Of a stretch of DNA of 38,848 nucleotides, positions 25,046 to 33,788 are shown piece by piece. This stretch comes from Parabacteroides sp. (GTDB lineage Bacteria > Bacteroidota > Bacteroidia > Bacteroidales > Tannerellaceae), in contig JALFJR010000109.1 in assembly GCA_022775005.1 (NCBI GenBank), positions 1 through 38,848 on the forward strand, written 5' to 3'. Within the stretch, counting starts at the first letter, position 1, and each line of letters begins with the position of its first letter. The notes beneath the pieces were generated by a model. It ran no database searches and was not told the origin of the DNA. It saw only the letters and a list, made by a program, of their open reading frames with translations. Position numbers and translations under genes: made by a program.

Positions 25046-27319
25046 TTACTTCATCACACCGGCAGAGAAGGGAGGTGTTTGTGTACCCCACTCCTTGTTG
25101 GCTTTCGGGCCCATCTCCAACTCCAAGAGTCCACCTTCAGCCAAGTCGCTGTGGTTGAACCAAGGCTGGTTCAAGGTCACGCCATTGAGTTTGGCGCTCT
25201 GGATGTACTTGTTCTCGTCGGAGGCGTTGTTGGCACGGATCTCGAAGGTCTTGCCGTTGCCCAAGTTCACCTTCACGTTGGTAAACATCGGGCTACCGAT
25301 ATTGTAAGTAGGCGAACCCGGTGTCACCGGATAGAAGCCCATCTGGCTGAATACCACGAATGAGGACATGCCACCGCCATCCTCGTCGCCCGGCACACCC
25401 ATCAAGTCGTTGCGGAACCACTGCTTCAACAGCGTGCGGATGCGCTTCTGCGTCATCCAAGGCTGACCCGCATAGTTGTAGAGGTAGGGCACGTGGAGAC
25501 TCGGCTCATTGGCCATGGAGTACATGCCGACGTTACCCGTATGATCGGGCAAGAAGCTGTAGAACTGCCACTTGGACATACCCAACGGGGTGTTGAACAT
25601 GGAGTCGAGCGCCGCCGTGAAGTTGGCGTTGCCCCCCATCAGATTGATTACGTCAGCGATGTTGTGCTGCACGTCCCAACGATAGACGTAGCCGTTGTTC
25701 TCGTCGTAGTAGTCACGTGCGCCCAAACCGCCGTCATAGCGATAATCGAGCGGATAGATGAACTGGCCCTCCTTGTCCTTAGGATGGAAGAAACGGGTGT
25801 CGGGGTTATAGACGTTGCGATAGTTGTAGGCGCAACGGAGGTAGTAAGCCGCCTCATCGCTCTTACCCAACTCCTGTGCGATCTGCGAGAGGCACCACTG
25901 GTCGTAAGCCGTTCCCAGCGTAACCGCGATCGGCTGACGCTTCTCCCAGATAGAAACATTAGGAACCGTCTCCTTCTCACCGGGACGCAAAGCCGGGATG
26001 TAGCCATGCTCCTTATAGAAAGCATCGAGCCATCCGGCAGGAGCCGCCGACCAAGGAATCAAGGTCTTCTCCTCAATGCCCTTCTTGCAAGCCTCATAGG
26101 CCTTCTCCAACTCGAAGCCACAGGCACCTTTGCGGTAAGCGTCGATCACGGTAGCCACGGCATGGTTGGAGTTCATACGGCGAGTATCGCCTGTCACCTC
26201 GGGGAAGGTCGGCATCCAGTTGTTGCCCATCTGCTCGGCCATCAAGAGGAAAGAGTGGATGATGTCGTTCTCACGCTGGTTATCGACCAAGAGGCGCAAC
26301 GGGTGAGCTGCCCGGTAGGTGTCCCAAATCCAGTCGTCGGTATAGAAGGGACGACCGCCATCCTCATGCACCTGTCCGTCGAAGGCGCTGTAATACTGGC
26401 CATCCTCGCTCAGGCAGATGGGGCGCTCGTAGCAGCGATAGAAAGAGGTGTAGAAGACCGTCTTCTCATCCTCCGTGCCGCCCTTCACCTGGATCTTGCC
26501 CAAAGCCTCGTTCCAAGCGTTGCGTCCGCTCTTGGCCACGACGTTCACGTCATAAGCCGCGATCTCACGCTCCAGGTTCTTCTTGGCCTGCTCGGCACTG
26601 ATCAAGGAAACGCCATAGCGCACGCCTACCTGCTTCACGCCGTCGCCATACGCCAAGGCAATCGCCACGTTCTTGCCCTCGACCGCACTCTTTCCTGCCT
26701 CTGCGCCTTCGGCAGTTACTGCCAGGCTCTTCACCGGCTGCTGATCAGTCTCAGCATAGAGATAGATCTTCGTCTTCCGGTCAATAAACTGGAAACCGCT
26801 CACGGCATTGCCCTCAGCTTTCAACTCACCGTTGCGAGTATTGAAGATCAAATAGGTAGGAGCCTGTTTCTCAAAGCTGAGCGCATAGACCGCACTCTGG
26901 TGCGAAGGGGCGTAATCGACGTTGATCTCCGCATTGTCTAAATAGACCTGATAACGATAGGGGCGCAACTGCTCCTGATCGTAGCTGAAATGCACCACCG
27001 GCTCCAAGCCTGCCTCGTCGCCCTGATAGGGAGAGAGGTTGAAAGCGGAACGCTCGCGGTGGTTGGTCACGATAATCGGCAGACCGCTCAAACGGTCGCC
27101 CGTAAAGTCGGCACGCTCCGGATAGACACGCAGCATACTATTCGGCAGCTGCACAGTCGGGAACGTGGGCACCAACAGGTGGCTGATGTTACCCATGTAG
27201 GGATTCACATAGTCCACCGGCTCTTTGGCAGACTCCCCGGCTCCGGAACCTCCCGCACAGGAGCTCCAACCAAAGAGGGCAGCCAAAAGCACCAATAAAG
27301 ATGAATAAATTGACTTCAT
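25046..27319 (-). CDS. GH92 alpha-mannosidase lipoprotein (distal of three)
   Basis: Starting at 27319 (MKSIYSSLLV) the protein has 757 residues. The frame is open to 27361, but the signal peptide fits the inner ATG. A lipobox Cys is at residue 21 (GWSSC). GH92 hallmarks: YVNPYMGNISHLLVPTFPTV near the N-terminus, WIWDTYRAAHPL, and the C-terminal catalytic region with Glu605 in MANEPSLH and the acidic motif GDEDGGGMSS. GH92 enzymes are calcium-dependent, inverting exo-alpha-mannosidases. The start deviates from the usual GT/GS at the N-terminal motif (MGNISHLL), so its linkage preference may differ from its neighbours. It is the last gene of the SusCD-GH92 locus, 86 bp after the second GH92. 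Confidence 0.93.
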   Translation of the reverse strand: MKSIYSSLLVLLAALFGWSSCAGGSGAGESAKEPVDYVNPYMGNISHLLVPTFPTVQLPNSMLRVYPERADFTGDRLSGLPIIVTNHRERSAFNLSPYQGDEAGLEPVVHFSYDQEQLRPYRYQVYLDNAEINVDYAPSHQSAVYALSFEKQAPTYLIFNTRNGELKAEGNAVSGFQFIDRKTKIYLYAETDQQPVKSLAVTAEGAEAGKSAVEGKNVAIALAYGDGVKQVGVRYGVSLISAEQAKKNLEREIAAYDVNVVAKSGRNAWNEALGKIQVKGGTEDEKTVFYTSFYRCYERPICLSEDGQYYSAFDGQVHEDGGRPFYTDDWIWDTYRAAHPLRLLVDNQRENDIIHSFLLMAEQMGNNWMPTFPEVTGDTRRMNSNHAVATVIDAYRKGACGFELEKAYEACKKGIEEKTLIPWSAAPAGWLDAFYKEHGYIPALRPGEKETVPNVSIWEKRQPIAVTLGTAYDQWCLSQIAQELGKSDEAAYYLRCAYNYRNVYNPDTRFFHPKDKEGQFIYPLDYRYDGGLGARDYYDENNGYVYRWDVQHNIADVINLMGGNANFTAALDSMFNTPLGMSKWQFYSFLPDHTGNVGMYSMANEPSLHVPYLYNYAGQPWMTQKRIRTLLKQWFRNDLMGVPGDEDGGGMSSFVVFSQMGFYPVTPGSPTYNIGSPMFTNVKVNLGNGKTFEIRANNASDENKYIQSAKLNGVTLNQPWFNHSDLAEGGLLELEMGPKANKEWGTQTPPFSAGVMK

Positions 27320-27374
27320 AATTAGTAGCGATAAAAAATGAATCACGACGGAATCCAGCATCAGGAACGCTTTC

Positions 27375-27405
27375 CATTCCTTATTCCGAACTCCTAATTC
27401 CTAAT
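27375..27405 (-). repeat. Stop-codon-associated dispersed repeat, copy 4
   Basis: Directly after the second GH92 stop codon the minus strand reads ATTAGGAATTAGGAGTTCGG and then AATAAGGAATGG. It is a diverged version of the element at 8689, 17776 and 24983, in the same orientation to the gene it follows. No inverted arm is present here. Confidence 0.65.
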
Positions 27406-29682
27406 TTACTCAGCTGTCTTCGGACGGCTCTCAGGAGCGGCGCCAAACGCCTTGTTGGGCGTGTTGCCCATGACGAAGGTCAGCGTGCCACCCTTCATGA
27501 TGTCCTCATACAGGATATAAGACTTGTCGTAAAGCTGGCCGTTGAGCGTAGCGGACTGAATGTAAATATTCTCCTTGCTATTGCCCTCGGCAACTACCTC
27601 AAACGTCTTGCCATTCTCCAGGCGCACCGTAGCCTTCGGGAAGAGCGGGCTACCGAATACGAACACACCGTTAGAGGGATTCACCTGGTAGAAGCCCAAC
27701 GCCGACATGATGTGCCATGCGGACATCTGGCCACAGTCCTCGTTGCCGATCACACCCTCCGGCTGGTCGGTGTAGAAGACATCCTGGATGTAGCGTACCT
27801 TCTCAGCGGTCTTCCACTGCTCACCGGCGTAGGGATAGAGGTAAGCCACGTGGTGGCTCGGCTCATTGCCATGCGCATACTGACCGATCAAACCGCTGAT
27901 ATCGGCAGAGGCACCCTCACCCATATCGCCCTCGACAATGAAGAGCGAGTCGAGCTTCGTGACGAAGTTAGCGTCGCCGCCCATCAAGGCGATCAAGCCC
28001 TCCGGGTGCTGCGGCACGAAGAAGGTGTACTGCCAACCGGTTCCCTCAGTGAAGTCACCCGTACCATGCACGGAGCGGAAAGGGCTGTACGGGGTACGCC
28101 AGCTGCCATCATCCATACGTGGACGCATATATTTCAACGACTTATCGAAATATTGCTCGTAGTATTTGCCTCGTTTCAAGAAGGTCTCATAATCCGCCTG
28201 CTTACCCATCTTCTTCGCTACTTGTGCGATGCCCCAGTCATCCGCGGCATACTCCAAGGCGATGGAGGTAGATTCGTGGATCTTGTCAGCCGGAATGTAA
28301 CCCCGCTCCATGACGTAGGTCACACCTTTCTGCTTGTCATAGGTTGCCGAAGAGACCATATTATTATAGGCACGCTCCGCATCAAAGCCTTGGATGCCTT
28401 TCAGGTAAGCATCGGCAATGATAGGCACGGCACTGCAACCCGGCATACACTCCGTCTCGCCGCCCACCAACGGCCAAATGGGCAATTTACCCTGCTGATC
28501 GAAGATGCTCAGGTAGGAGTTCACCATATCACCCACCATCTTCGGCTTCAAGATCGTGAAGAGTGGATTCAGGGTGCGATAGGTATCCCAGAGTGAGAAG
28601 GTGGAATAGTTCTTCCAGTTATTGTTGCTATAGACTTTATCGTCATGGCCACGGAACTCACCATTCACGTCACAATAGAGTGTCGGAGCGATGAAGGCAT
28701 GATACATAGCGGTGTAGAAAATCTTCTTCGCCCGCTCATCCGGCGTGTCGATAGCGATGCAAGCCAACTGGTCGTTCCACTTCTTGACTGCCTCGTTGCG
28801 CACAGCGTCGAAATCCCAATGCGCCAACTCCGCCTCCATGTTCGCCAAGGCATTCGCGCAGCTCACAGAGGAGATCGCAATCTTCACCAATGCCTGCTCT
28901 GCCTCGCCCTTGAAGGTAACCACACCCTTCACAGCCTTGCCGGTCAACTCATCGTTGCCCGCTGCCTCGTCATCATTGAACACGGCCAACGACTCAATCG
29001 GCTGGTCGCACTTCAACACGAAGAACACCTTGTGCGTGGGGCTCCAACCGTGTGAGAAGCGATAGCCCTCGATAGTGAAGTCGTCCACCTTCTTCAAGTA
29101 GGTGTCGAACGCCCGGTCGCCATTACCCTCTTTCAGGTTGATCAAAAGGCGATGCGCACCTGCCGGATAGCTGATGCGATGCAAGCCGACACGCTCCGTA
29201 GCGGTCATCTCGGCCTTCACGCCGTTGTCCATCAACAGGGAATAGTAGCCGGGAGCCACCTGCTCATTAGCATGTTTGTAGTAGGAAGAGGCCGTGCCCT
29301 CGATGTTGTCCTGCTCGCCACGTGCCGTGCGCACGTCGCCGGTGTAGGGCATCAACAGCACGTCTCCCAAGTCGGCACAACCCGTACCACTCAGGTGCGT
29401 ATGGCTGAAACCGATGATCACACTGTCGCTGTAGTGATAGCCGGAACACCAGTCCCAGCCCTTGTGAATGTTTTGCGGACCCACCTGAATCGCACCGAAG
29501 GGCACGTTCGCACCCACGAACACGTGGCCATGCTCACCCGATCCGATGTAGGGATCGACAAACTGGGTATAGTCGGCATCTGCTACCGAAGTGGCTTGCT
29601 GCGGCGTCGTCCCACAGGAAGCCACCCATGCTGCCAAGCTGATTGCCAAGCCCGGCAGCAGGATCTGCTTCTTGATATTCAT
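27406..29682 (-). CDS. GH92 alpha-mannosidase lipoprotein (middle of three)
   Basis: The protein has 758 residues with a lipobox Cys at residue 23 (WVASC). GH92 motifs are textbook: FVDPYIGSGEHGHVFVGANV with GAIQVGPQN near the N-terminus, FSLWDTYRTLNPLF, the proposed catalytic acid Glu607 in AHGNEPSHH, and the acidic motif GNEDCGQMSAWH. It resembles the alpha-1,2-type exo-mannosidases characterised from gut Bacteroides, though linkage cannot be assigned by eye. It follows the third GH92 with only 2 bp between stop and start, so the two are translated from one message. The lipid anchor suggests an outer-membrane or surface position. Confidence 0.95.
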   Translation of the reverse strand: MNIKKQILLPGLAISLAAWVASCGTTPQQATSVADADYTQFVDPYIGSGEHGHVFVGANVPFGAIQVGPQNIHKGWDWCSGYHYSDSVIIGFSHTHLSGTGCADLGDVLLMPYTGDVRTARGEQDNIEGTASSYYKHANEQVAPGYYSLLMDNGVKAEMTATERVGLHRISYPAGAHRLLINLKEGNGDRAFDTYLKKVDDFTIEGYRFSHGWSPTHKVFFVLKCDQPIESLAVFNDDEAAGNDELTGKAVKGVVTFKGEAEQALVKIAISSVSCANALANMEAELAHWDFDAVRNEAVKKWNDQLACIAIDTPDERAKKIFYTAMYHAFIAPTLYCDVNGEFRGHDDKVYSNNNWKNYSTFSLWDTYRTLNPLFTILKPKMVGDMVNSYLSIFDQQGKLPIWPLVGGETECMPGCSAVPIIADAYLKGIQGFDAERAYNNMVSSATYDKQKGVTYVMERGYIPADKIHESTSIALEYAADDWGIAQVAKKMGKQADYETFLKRGKYYEQYFDKSLKYMRPRMDDGSWRTPYSPFRSVHGTGDFTEGTGWQYTFFVPQHPEGLIALMGGDANFVTKLDSLFIVEGDMGEGASADISGLIGQYAHGNEPSHHVAYLYPYAGEQWKTAEKVRYIQDVFYTDQPEGVIGNEDCGQMSAWHIMSALGFYQVNPSNGVFVFGSPLFPKATVRLENGKTFEVVAEGNSKENIYIQSATLNGQLYDKSYILYEDIMKGGTLTFVMGNTPNKAFGAAPESRPKTAE

Positions 29683-29684
29683 GC

Positions 29685-32045
29685 TTATTTCTTTCCCTTC
29701 TTTTTACTTGGTTTCGCGCTGATCGGCTGCAACTTGCTGATGCCCTCCTCGTTCACGGAGAAAGAGTAAGGCAGGTCAGCCGCCTGCGTACCTCGTTGCA
29801 TATTCGGCTTGTCACCCATCTCGATCTCGATCTTACCACCCTTGAAGAGGTCGTTGTGCTCGTAGTAGTTCTTCGTGTAGTTCTGACCGTTGAACTTCAA
29901 CGACTGGATGTAACGGTTGGCGTCGCTGTTCTTCGGAGCCTCAATCACGAGGTTGTTGCCATTCTCGAAGTGGATGGTTGCCTTCTTGAAGAGCGGAGCA
30001 CCCAAAGCGTACTGCGTCGTACCCGGAGCGACCGGATAGAAGCCTAACGCCGTGAAGACATACCAAGCAGAGGTCTGACCATTATCCTCGTCACCGCAAT
30101 AACCATCCGCATCCGGCGTGTACATACGGTTCATTACCTCACGCAACCAATATTGTGCCTTCCAAGGCTCACCGGCCCAGTCGTAGAGATAAATCATGTG
30201 CTGGATTGGCTGGTTACCATGCGCATAGTTACCCATGTTCATCACCGTCATCTCGCGAATCTCGTGGATCACCTGACCATAGTAGCTATCGTCGAACAAA
30301 GGCGGAACGGAGAAGACAGAATCCAACATCTGCACGAATGTAGCCTTGCCACCCATCAGGTCGATCAAGCCCTGCGGATCGTGGAAGACACTCCATGAGT
30401 AGTGCCAGCTGTTGCCCTCGGTGAAGGCATCACCCCATTTCAACGGAGAGAAGGGGGCCATGAACTCGCCATTCTCCAAGCGGCCACGCATCAAGTTGGT
30501 CTCCTTGTCGAAGAGGTTGCGATAGTTCAACGCACGGCGTGCGAAGAGCTCCTGCTCCTTCTTCGGGCGGTTCAAGTCCTTCGCCAACTTCCAGATGCAC
30601 CAGTCGTTGTAGGCATACTCCAACGTGCGAGCAGCGTTCTCGTTGATCTTCACGTCGTAGGGCACATAACCCAGCGTGTTATAATACTCATGGCCCAGAC
30701 GACCCGTTGAGGAAACGGTCGGGTGCACATGCTCCGTGCCGTGGATCAATCCCTCATAGAGGGTCTGCAGATCCTCCACCTTCACGCCCTTCATGTAAGC
30801 GTCCACCAAAATAGAGGCAGAGTTGTTGCCGACCATGCAACCACGATGTCCCGGACTTGCCCACTCGGGGAAGAAACCACTCTCCTTGTAGGTGTTGATC
30901 AAACCCTCCTGCATCTCCTTATTGATAGAGGGGAACATCAAGTTCAAGAAGGGGAAGAGGCAACGGAACGTATCCCAGAAACCACTGTCCGTGTACATGT
31001 AACCCGGACGCACCTCGCCGTTGTAGGGGCTGTAATGCACGACTTGACCGTTTGCGTCAATCTCATAGAACTTACGCGGGAAGAGCAACGAGCGGTACAT
31101 ACAAGAATAGAAGGTACGGTATTGATCCAAATCGCCACCCTCAACCTCAATCTTGCCTAACAGCTCGTTCCAGCTCTGCTTACCCTTCTCCACCAAAGTA
31201 TCGAAAGAGTCGTTGCCCAGCTCCTTCAAGTTGATCACGGCCTGCTCAGGGCTGATGAAAGAGGAAGCCACCTTCGCATGCACAATCTCACCTTTCTTCG
31301 TCTGGAAACCAATGACAGCGCCGACGTGATCCGCCTGCTGCTCCTTTGCGCCCTCCTTCAAAGCCTTATCGGCGAAGGTAGCGGTATAGGTGAACGGCTT
31401 GTCGAACTCGATCACGAAATAGTTCTTGAAATTCTCGGGTACACCGCCACTGTTCTTCGTAGAATAGCCGATGATCTTACGCTCTTCCGGCAACACCTTC
31501 ACGTAAGAACCCTTATCCAAAGCGTCGATCACGACGTAGGAATGTTCGTGCTCGGGGAAGGTGAAACGGAACATCGCCGCACGCTCAGTCGGAGTCAACT
31601 CCGTCACGATGTCATGCTCTGCGAGATATACCTTATAATAATAGGCTTTGGCTACCTCTCCCTTATGAGAGAACCAGCTGGCCCGCTTGTCTTGATCAAA
31701 CTCCGGTGCCCCTACAATCGGCATGATGGCGAACTGTCCGTAGTCGTTGATCCAGGGGCTTGGCTGGTGTGTCTGCTTGAAACCACGAATCTTGTTCGCC
31801 GTATAGACATACTGCCATCCGTCACCCATCTTTCCGGTTTGCGGGGTCCAGAAGTTCATGCCCCAGGGACGTGCGATTGCCGGATAGGTGTTACCGGTGG
31901 ATAACTCAAAGGTAGATTGCGTACCCATCAACGGATTCACGTACTCTACCGGGTCGAAAGCCTCGCGCTCAGCAGCCTCCGCAGGTTGGCCAACCCACGA
32001 CAGCACAGCCGCTAACGCTAACGCCAAAAAACTCTTTTTCTTCAT
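29685..32045 (-). CDS. GH92-family mannosidase with Gln at the catalytic-acid position
   Basis: The protein has 786 residues with a Sec signal cleaved near PAEAA and no lipobox, so it should be a soluble periplasmic enzyme, unlike its two lipoprotein neighbours. GH92 features: EYVNPLMGTQSTFELSTGNT, WDTFRCLFPFLNL and the acidic motif GDEDNGQTSAWY. The motif that reads HGNEPSHH in the middle paralogue reads HGNQPIQH here, with Gln612 replacing Glu. A GH92 mannose-1-phospho-6-mannose uncapping enzyme is known to carry Gln at the acid position, so this protein may prefer a phosphodiester or other good leaving group, or may use another acid. The C-terminus is lysine-rich (KPSKKKGKK). It is the first enzyme gene after susD, behind its own promoter-like element. 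Confidence 0.93.
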   Translation of the reverse strand: MKKKSFLALALAAVLSWVGQPAEAAEREAFDPVEYVNPLMGTQSTFELSTGNTYPAIARPWGMNFWTPQTGKMGDGWQYVYTANKIRGFKQTHQPSPWINDYGQFAIMPIVGAPEFDQDKRASWFSHKGEVAKAYYYKVYLAEHDIVTELTPTERAAMFRFTFPEHEHSYVVIDALDKGSYVKVLPEERKIIGYSTKNSGGVPENFKNYFVIEFDKPFTYTATFADKALKEGAKEQQADHVGAVIGFQTKKGEIVHAKVASSFISPEQAVINLKELGNDSFDTLVEKGKQSWNELLGKIEVEGGDLDQYRTFYSCMYRSLLFPRKFYEIDANGQVVHYSPYNGEVRPGYMYTDSGFWDTFRCLFPFLNLMFPSINKEMQEGLINTYKESGFFPEWASPGHRGCMVGNNSASILVDAYMKGVKVEDLQTLYEGLIHGTEHVHPTVSSTGRLGHEYYNTLGYVPYDVKINENAARTLEYAYNDWCIWKLAKDLNRPKKEQELFARRALNYRNLFDKETNLMRGRLENGEFMAPFSPLKWGDAFTEGNSWHYSWSVFHDPQGLIDLMGGKATFVQMLDSVFSVPPLFDDSYYGQVIHEIREMTVMNMGNYAHGNQPIQHMIYLYDWAGEPWKAQYWLREVMNRMYTPDADGYCGDEDNGQTSAWYVFTALGFYPVAPGTTQYALGAPLFKKATIHFENGNNLVIEAPKNSDANRYIQSLKFNGQNYTKNYYEHNDLFKGGKIEIEMGDKPNMQRGTQAADLPYSFSVNEEGISKLQPISAKPSKKKGKK

Positions 32046-32092
32046 GATATAAATATTTTTAATCGATTAATAAATATCCTTCTCCATAGCGA

Positions 32093-32100
32093 CAAAGATA
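32093..32100 (-). promoter_or_regulatory. -7 promoter element for the GH92 genes
   Basis: The minus strand reads TATCTTTG, an exact TAnnTTTG match, 47 bp upstream of the third GH92 start codon. It lies just beyond the susD terminator, so the mannosidase genes can be transcribed separately from susCD. No clear -33 element was found. Confidence 0.55.
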
Positions 32101-32118
32101 ATGATTCTACAGAGAATA

Positions 32119-32154
32119 AAAAAGGGAAGAATGAATACACACCCTTCCCTTTTT
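32119..32154 (-). terminator. Terminator/attenuator between susD and the GH92 genes
   Basis: A perfect 11-bp stem (AAAAAGGGAAG and CTTCCCTTTTT) with a 14-nt loop ends in a T-run when read on the minus strand. It starts 27 bp after the susD stop codon. Such intergenic hairpins commonly set the higher level of susCD relative to the enzymes. Confidence 0.85.
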
Positions 32155-32180
32155 GGATATAATTCAGTTAGTTCAACTGA

Positions 32181-33755
32181 TTAGTTCAGCTGATAACCAT
32201 CGTTCTGTGTCAAGCTCGGGTTGCGCTGCATCTCGTTCAAAGAGATCGGCCACAACAGGTCAGATTGCTTGAAGGTAGCGCCGGAAGCATTCTGAGCACC
32301 TACCAAGTCCACATACTGAACCTTACCCTTCACCGTCTTAGAGATAACCGGGAACTTCTTCGTACGCAAGCAATCATCCCAGATCTTGAACTCGAACGGG
32401 AACTCACGCAGACGCTCGCTCCAGCACTCCTCGATGAAGGCCTGCTTGCCTAATTTCTGCAAGTCAGCAGCGATCGCAGAAGCGCTCTTGCCCTCCATGT
32501 TCGCACGAGCCTTAACCTGTGCCAAGTAGCCAGCAGCCTCAGCCGTTACGCCCTGAGATTGAGCGATTGCCTCAGCACCGTCGAGCAATGCCTCTGCATA
32601 GCGGAAGAAGTCGCGATCCTTCGTTGAACGACCAGAGTTCAACAAAGCGTCCTCGTCATAGAAGAACCAGCAACCGCAAGCGTCAGCCGGAGCTGTCCAA
32701 GTCTTGCCATTTTTGGGGTTCGTATAGTTCCAGTGATAGAACTGATTCGGCTGTACGCGCAAGTCGTTCGCCTCATATACATTCAAGAACTGGTTTGTCG
32801 GGCCATATACACGCTCGAAGATTGAGTATGTACCGAAGACAGATACAGCTGATGAGTTGAATGCGTAAGTCGGCCACCAACCACCGCTGCTAATCGTAGC
32901 GTTATACTCATAAGAATAGATAGACTCATCCAAACCATCTGTCGTACGGATCTTGTTGTAGGCAGAACCCAAAGCCAAGTCGTCGTTGGTTGCCAAAGCG
33001 TGCGGAGAGTCGATCACCATCTTTGCAGATGAAGCAGCATCTGCATACTTATTCTCCTGCATATAAACAGCCGTTAACAACATAGCGGCAGCATACTTCG
33101 TCACACGGTTGCCATTGCTATAGAACTTCTCAGCCGGCAAGTTGTTGACAGCATCCTTCAAGTCAGACTCGATCAAGCCATAAACGGTCTCGGCAGCCGT
33201 ACGCTCCAAATAGAGGTTCTCCATGCTCTCATACGGCTCAGTGGGCATCGGAACCGCACCGAAAGTCTTCACCAATGTGAAGTAGTTGAAGGCGCGGAAG
33301 AACTTTGCCTCACCAACCAAACGAGCAGCCACAGAACCATCCATAGCAATCTCCGGAATGTGCTTGATCGCACCATTCGCCACGTTGATTGCCTTGTAGC
33401 AGCCATCCCAAACACCGTCCATCGTGCCAGAAACGGTCATGGTGTTCTGCTGACGCGTCAACTCGCGAGAATACTTACAGGTCAACTCCTGACCCTCATA
33501 GCTATTAGTGAAATAACCGGTCAACTGACCCGTGATAGAGGCGAACGGACCAATGTAAGCACTACCAGCACCCGTCGTCACACTCGGTGCACCCGTACGA
33601 TACAGGTAGTTCACATTAGCCTCAGCCTGTGCCTGTGTCTGATAGTAATCTGGTGCAGTCAATGAAGACTTAGACTCCTCCGTCAAGAAATCGTTACAGG
33701 AGCTGAAGCCAACCAACATCGCGCACGCAGTTGCGATTGTCAATATATTTTTCAT
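32181..33755 (-). CDS. SusD/RagB-family outer-membrane glycan-binding lipoprotein (mannoside locus)
   Basis: The protein has 524 residues with a lipobox Cys at residue 20 (GFSSC). SusD features: FLTEESKSSLTAPDYYQTQA near the N-terminus, LVGEAKFFRAFNYFTLVKTF, the ECWSERLREFPFEFKIWDD segment, and a C-terminal DLLWPISLNEMQRNPSLTQN. It is the surface glycan-binding partner of the SusC encoded 33 bp upstream. The linked GH92 genes point to an alpha-mannose-containing ligand such as high-mannose N-glycan or mannan, which is inferred from context. Confidence 0.95.
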   Translation of the reverse strand: MKNILTIATACAMLVGFSSCNDFLTEESKSSLTAPDYYQTQAQAEANVNYLYRTGAPSVTTGAGSAYIGPFASITGQLTGYFTNSYEGQELTCKYSRELTRQQNTMTVSGTMDGVWDGCYKAINVANGAIKHIPEIAMDGSVAARLVGEAKFFRAFNYFTLVKTFGAVPMPTEPYESMENLYLERTAAETVYGLIESDLKDAVNNLPAEKFYSNGNRVTKYAAAMLLTAVYMQENKYADAASSAKMVIDSPHALATNDDLALGSAYNKIRTTDGLDESIYSYEYNATISSGGWWPTYAFNSSAVSVFGTYSIFERVYGPTNQFLNVYEANDLRVQPNQFYHWNYTNPKNGKTWTAPADACGCWFFYDEDALLNSGRSTKDRDFFRYAEALLDGAEAIAQSQGVTAEAAGYLAQVKARANMEGKSASAIAADLQKLGKQAFIEECWSERLREFPFEFKIWDDCLRTKKFPVISKTVKGKVQYVDLVGAQNASGATFKQSDLLWPISLNEMQRNPSLTQNDGYQLN

Positions 33756-33788
33756 CGTGATATATCCTTATAACTTTGAATTGATTAA

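Noticed and set aside
25493-26941. A 482-codon open frame opposite the distal GH92 gene
   Set aside because: It lies entirely within a complete GH92 gene on the other strand and shows no family motifs.
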